Assembly: GCA_944389685.1 (NCBI GenBank)
Contig: CALXNF010000071.1
Coordinates: forward strand, 1-9,866
Direction of reading: 5' to 3'
DNA from: an uncultured Alphaproteobacteria bacterium
GTDB taxonomy: Bacteria; Pseudomonadota; Alphaproteobacteria; Rs-D84
DNA length: 9,866 nt
In this document: in pieces, positions 5,765 through 9,866 of the stretch
How positions within the stretch are numbered: the first letter of the stretch is position 1
How the letters are laid out: each line of letters starts with the position of its first letter
The notes under the pieces: model-generated
The model's input: only the letters and a program-made list of their open reading frames with translations
Told to the model about the DNA's origin: nothing
Database searches by the model: none
Translations under genes and position numbers: made by a program

Positions 5765-7151
5765 TTATATACCTATCATAAATTACGGGGGTTTTATTTA
5801 TCGTGTAAATTCTGTCATCACTTTCACGATTATACCATATATATAGTATATTAGCGACGTCATTATTTACCCAAGGATTTGCGAAACCTACCACCTGCCT
5901 TTGCGCATTATACGGAAATACCGTATTGAAAGTATTATCAAACACCTGAGAATATTTATCTTTAAACGATTGACTAGAAATTATATTCATAATTAAAATC
6001 CCATTCGGTGCAACTCGTGACTTTACGCGTTGCATAAATTCAGCTGTTATAAAACCTTCTGGTACCTGAAAAGAATTAGAATAAACATCTAATAAAATCA
6101 AGTCATATACTTCAGATGTGTTTTTTAAATATTGACTTGCATCCTGAACAATGAATTTCTTATTTGGTGTAATTTTAGTACCTAAAAAATACTTTTCTGA
6201 TATATCTTTTAACGTATATTCAATATCTACGAAAGTATAATAATTATAATCATCTTTTAAACCCGCAGTAAAACCGCCGGCACCCAACACCAAAATTTTA
6301 CGACGTTTATCTCGTGGCATATCATAAATGAAGTGTTGATTCAAATAATCTATATATTCTGCGTTTTGTCCAGTTTTTGGGTTATACACAGACATTGGCA
6401 AACCGTTCATATATAAAATGCGTGTATCATCAAGTTGTTTAGAAACAGAAATTGTAGAATTTGCATTATTTACCAAAATACCAAACTGCTTTTTTTGAAC
6501 ATAATCACTATTAATAAAGCAAGTTGGTATTATGACCAACGTACAAAGCAATATTACCCACCACTTAGGCCGCGTAACTATCGCGGCAAAAGATGCCAAA
6601 CAAATTATTAATATTACCGTGTGATTTACCCCGACGACTGGCATTAAAAGCAAAGTTGTTAACAAAGATCCTAATACTGATCCGATTGTATCCCACGCCA
6701 TTATATTCCCCGTATAATTCGTATTATATTTATGTAATAAGCGTGACAATAACGTAGTATTAAAACCAAACAAGAAAGGGCCAATTGATAACAACAAAAA
6801 CGAAAAAATAAACGTCTGTAAAATACTAGAAGTTATCCCCCAACTATATAGACGCATAAAATATTCCGTTACTAGCGGAAAACTGGACGCTAAGAACGCG
6901 AACAGCGCAATCACAATGAAACTTATGCTAAGTATATTTCTAATACTATTAATACGTATTTTTTCGGAAGAGCCTAAGAAATATCCCATAGACATAAAGC
7001 CTAAAAAGATACCCATTATTATACTTGTTATTACTGCACTGGAACCGACCCAGAAAGAAAGTTGTCTTAAAACGAGCAACTCAAACGACAAACTGACATA
7101 ACCGTTTAAGAAGATCAAAAATATTAACCATATCCGAAGTTTCCGAGCCAT
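5760..7151 (-). CDS. Membrane protein with spermidine-synthase-like domain
   Basis: A 463-aa protein. About seven membrane helices fill residues 8-212, opening with the family-typical FELLVLRQLSFWVGSSAVIT and a Gly-rich second helix (MGIFLGFMSMGYFLGS). The C-terminal part is a Rossmann methyltransferase fold related to spermidine synthase: KILVLGAGGFT (285-295), acidic FVDIE (307-311), VQDAS (335-339) and LILLDVYS (351-358). The N-terminal membrane region with this C-terminal half is known in many bacterial 'spermidine synthase-like' proteins of unclear role. The usual DSSDP-type segment is here DVYSN, so the second aspartate used for polyamine catalysis is absent; true aminopropyl transfer is doubtful. 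I chose ATG 7151 because GGGGGA stands 7 nt before it; the longer frame begins at a TTG (7205) inside the likely -35 box. No polyamine gene is nearby. Confidence 0.85.
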   Translation of the reverse strand: MARKLRIWLIFLIFLNGYVSLSFELLVLRQLSFWVGSSAVITSIIMGIFLGFMSMGYFLGSSEKIRINSIRNILSISFIVIALFAFLASSFPLVTEYFMRLYSWGITSSILQTFIFSFLLLSIGPFLFGFNTTLLSRLLHKYNTNYTGNIMAWDTIGSVLGSLLTTLLLMPVVGVNHTVILIICLASFAAIVTRPKWWVILLCTLVIIPTCFINSDYVQKKQFGILVNNANSTISVSKQLDDTRILYMNGLPMSVYNPKTGQNAEYIDYLNQHFIYDMPRDKRRKILVLGAGGFTAGLKDDYNYYTFVDIEYTLKDISEKYFLGTKITPNKKFIVQDASQYLKNTSEVYDLILLDVYSNSFQVPEGFITAEFMQRVKSRVAPNGILIMNIISSQSFKDKYSQVFDNTFNTVFPYNAQRQVVGFANPWVNNDVANILYIWYNRESDDRIYTINKTPVIYDRYIK

Positions 7152-7176
7152 AACAATCCCCCTTATTCTTGGGAGA

Positions 7177-7205
7177 ATGCTAGTAAAAAAATAAAATCTA
7201 TTCAA
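7177..7205 (-). promoter_or_regulatory. Tentative promoter of the spermidine-synthase-like gene
   Basis: On the - strand: TTGAAT (7205-7200), a 17-nt spacer and TAGCAT (7182-7177), each 4 of 6 to consensus. The start site would be near 7170, giving a short leader with the GGGGGA ribosome-binding site. The leader region overlaps a small inverted repeat, ATTCT/AGAAT (7165-7178). Confidence 0.4.
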
Positions 7206-7217
7206 GTATGAAAAAAC

Positions 7218-7520
7218 TTATCTTGTATGCAAAAATCGTACGTCATCAAATTCAGGATAACGACTGAACATGGCTGTTGCAAATGGACACATTGGGATAA
7301 CCTTGCATTTATTTTTTCTTGCAAGATCTGCCGCACATCTAACTAAATTCAAACCTATATGGGCATGACGATATTTTTCGGAAACGTCTGTATGATCTAT
7401 TATTATTTTATTACCCCCAACCCTAACAAAAGTTATTTCACCAACGTGATGACCTTCAATATTCGCATAAAAACCCTGACCGTTAGGAAAAATATCATAT
7501 GTAACTTTTTCGTCCGCCAT
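7218..7520 (-). CDS. Small GNAT-type N-acetyltransferase (COG2388/YjdJ-like)
   Basis: A complete 100-aa protein of the short GCN5-related acetyltransferase group (PF14542, COG2388). The recognisable order is a strand pair (GFYANIEGHHVGEITFVRV), then IIIDHTDVSEKYRHAHIGLNLVRCAADLARKNKCKVIPMCPFATAMFSRYPEF. The segment RHAHIG replaces the acetyl-CoA-binding RGxGxG loop of the family, so two of its glycines are lost and cofactor binding may be weaker. Cys78 in the IPMCPF motif is characteristic of the group. The substrate of these small proteins is unknown; DUF-like single-domain members are often near metabolic genes without an operon link. ATG 7520 has GGGAG 9 nt upstream. The gene has its own extended -10 promoter and lies 68 nt downstream of ldh. 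Confidence 0.88.
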   Translation of the reverse strand: MADEKVTYDIFPNGQGFYANIEGHHVGEITFVRVGGNKIIIDHTDVSEKYRHAHIGLNLVRCAADLARKNKCKVIPMCPFATAMFSRYPEFDDVRFLHTR

Positions 7521-7524
7521 ATTT

Positions 7525-7562
7525 AAAAGCTCCCGTGTTTAAATTATAACATAGGAGCTTTT
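7525..7562 (-). promoter_or_regulatory. Inverted repeat around the GNAT promoter and ribosome-binding site
   Basis: Perfect 9-bp arms AAAAGCTCC (7525-7533 on +) and GGAGCTTTT (7554-7562 on +) are separated by 20 nt. On - strand RNA reading through from ldh, the 3' arm contains most of the GGGAG ribosome-binding site and would be paired, and the stem ends in UUUU. RNA started at the promoter inside the loop lacks the 5' arm, so its site stays open. Confidence 0.6.
7543..7551 (-). promoter_or_regulatory. Extended -10 promoter of the GNAT gene
   Basis: The - strand reads TGT followed by a perfect TATAAT (7548-7543). No -35 box is recognisable at normal spacing. The start site would be near 7536, directly before the GGGAG ribosome-binding site (7534-7530). 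Confidence 0.6.
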
Positions 7563-7565
7563 CTT

Positions 7566-7587
7566 TATAAATCGGATTGTTATCCGA
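7566..7587 (-). terminator. Small hairpin after ldh, weak terminator
   Basis: TCGGAT (7572-7577) and ATCCGA (7582-7587) pair around a 4-nt loop right after the ldh stop. On the - strand it is followed only by TTTATAAAG, so termination is likely incomplete unless the larger hairpin at 7525-7562 also takes part. Confidence 0.45.
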
Positions 7588-7588
7588 A

Positions 7589-8521
7589 CTATATTATAGC
7601 GTTGTAATTTTTACGAATAATTTTCCCGCTCCGACGTAAGTCGGTTGTTTCCTTCGCGGATAATTTTGGTTTTATTGTCGCAATAACGCCATTCATACCG
7701 ACAATACGTGGTAATGACATCGCTACCATATCACTACCTGTACCGGACACAGAGCTAACTGTCAAAATTCTGCGTTCATCATTTATTATGCAACGTAGTA
7801 AATCAGCCGCAGCGGCACCAATACCATCCCAAGTTGCACCCCGTCCACGAATTATTTCATACGCTGCATTTCTGACTCTGTGACTAATTGTATTACGCGT
7901 AGTCATCGGTAAAGATATTTTCATCTGCTTACAGAAATCATCCAGCGCAACTGCCCCAACAGTCGCAGACGTCCAATCTACTACACTGCTATCACCATGT
8001 TCCCCTAAGACATAGGCATTTATTGATTGGGTTGAAACGTCCAATTGACGTGCCAATATCGTTCGTAAACGGGCCGTATCCAACATAGTCCCCGTTCCAA
8101 TAACCCGACCTGCAGGTAACCTTGATAATTTTACCGCCAACATAACCATTACATCTAATGGGTTCGTCAAAATTATTAGTTTTACTTTCTTTGCGTCAAC
8201 GTTTGCCATTACTCTTGGAATAATATCTTTTATAACCTCTGCATTTTTATTTAATAAATCCATACGAGTTTCACCTGGTTTTTGATTTGCACCAGCCGCA
8301 ATAATTACAATATCACTGCCGCGAATACCACGATAATTACTAACCGCATTAATTTTTACATCAAAACCAAAACTTGCCGCATGTCCTAAATCTTCGGCCG
8401 CGGCGCGTGCACGAATCGCATCCCTATCAAACAAAACAATTTCATGCACAAAACCTGTATTCTTAACTGCCGTTGCAACTGCAGAACCAACCGTCCCTAG
8501 CCCTATTATTGCTATTTTCAT
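7589..8521 (-). CDS. ldh: L-lactate dehydrogenase
   Basis: A complete 310-aa NAD-dependent L-lactate dehydrogenase, which reduces pyruvate to lactate and regenerates NAD in fermentation. The N-terminal Rossmann fold starts KIAIIGLGTVGSA (GxGxxG), with Asp32 at the end of the second strand favouring NAD over NADP. The substrate-specificity loop reads AGANQKPGETRMDLL: Gln80 is the residue that separates lactate from malate dehydrogenase (which has Arg), and Arg86 polarises the substrate. Asn120 (TNPLD), Asp148 and Arg151 (LDTARLR) and the catalytic His175 (GEHGDS) are all in place with normal spacing. ATG 8521 has AAGGA 8 nt upstream. It has its own extended -10 promoter, separate from the upstream proS, and is followed by a weak hairpin. 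Confidence 0.95.
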   Translation of the reverse strand: MKIAIIGLGTVGSAVATAVKNTGFVHEIVLFDRDAIRARAAAEDLGHAASFGFDVKINAVSNYRGIRGSDIVIIAAGANQKPGETRMDLLNKNAEVIKDIIPRVMANVDAKKVKLIILTNPLDVMVMLAVKLSRLPAGRVIGTGTMLDTARLRTILARQLDVSTQSINAYVLGEHGDSSVVDWTSATVGAVALDDFCKQMKISLPMTTRNTISHRVRNAAYEIIRGRGATWDGIGAAAADLLRCIINDERRILTVSSVSGTGSDMVAMSLPRIVGMNGVIATIKPKLSAKETTDLRRSGKIIRKNYNAII

Positions 8522-8550
8522 GCTCTCTTTCCTTTTTATAACTTGATAAT

Positions 8551-8559
8551 ATTATACCA
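8551..8559 (-). promoter_or_regulatory. Extended -10 promoter of ldh
   Basis: The - strand reads TGG followed by a perfect TATAAT (8556-8551). The region where a -35 box would lie is occupied by the proS terminator stem and has no consensus match. The start site would be near 8544, leaving a leader of about 22 nt with the AAGGA site. Confidence 0.6.
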
Positions 8560-8560
8560 C

Positions 8561-8586
8561 AAAAAATCGCCCAAATGGGCGATTTT

Positions 8587-8588
<2 letters not shown>
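8561..8588 (-). terminator. Intrinsic terminator of proS
   Basis: A perfect 12-bp stem: AAAAAATCGCCC (8561-8572) and GGGCGATTTTTT (8577-8588) around a 4-nt loop. The distal arm overlaps the proS stop codon (8587-8589). The symmetric A and T runs would allow it to work both ways, but only - strand genes flank it. Confidence 0.92.

Positions 8589-9866
<1,278 letters not shown>

Overview
The window comes from an AT-rich bacterial chromosome with an outer membrane: it encodes a signal-peptide beta-barrel protein, a lipoprotein, a periplasmic thiol-oxidoreductase-like protein and CvpA. The gene set fits a proteobacterium. I lean towards a host-associated or small-genome alphaproteobacterium, but no single gene proves this. 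A fermentative L-lactate dehydrogenase beside an iron superoxide dismutase suggests a facultative or oxygen-exposed lifestyle. Coding density is high, no stretch over 300 bases lacks a gene, and I see no insertion sequence, phage gene or CRISPR array.

Layout from left to right. (1) The 3' end of an unrecognised + strand gene (2-307) converges on a - strand U32-family gene, very probably trhP (331-1572); the two share a bidirectional terminator. (2) A tRNA-Thr(UGU) on the + strand (1670-1745) has a good sigma-70 promoter. (3) A - strand accessory block follows: a small lipoprotein whose start codon seems to be missing (1781-2176), a two-TM protein with a charged tail (2233-2745) and a beta-barrel protein (2766-3521). 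Near-identical terminators bracket the lipoprotein. (4) A - strand envelope operon holds a periplasmic thioredoxin-fold protein (4433-5008) followed by cvpA (3612-4415). (5) A + strand sodB (5146-5733) is divergent from that operon. (6) A - strand run of separately promoted genes holds a membrane spermidine-synthase-like protein (5760-7151), a small GNAT protein (7218-7520), L-lactate dehydrogenase (7589-8521) and the C-terminal part of an archaeal/eukaryote-type prolyl-tRNA synthetase (8587-9866, cut by the window edge).

Most transcription units end in clear intrinsic terminators, several of them bidirectional. At least three - strand promoters look like extended -10 promoters (TGn before the -10 hexamer) with no good -35 box. 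I found no convincing new multi-gene system; this is mostly ordinary chromosome. The points most worth a second look are the lipoprotein with a Shine-Dalgarno but no start codon, the GNAT promoter nested in a hairpin that would hide its own ribosome-binding site on read-through RNA, the possibly leaderless trhP, the archaeal-type ProRS without its C-terminal cysteines, and the unrecognised barrel/membrane-protein pair.
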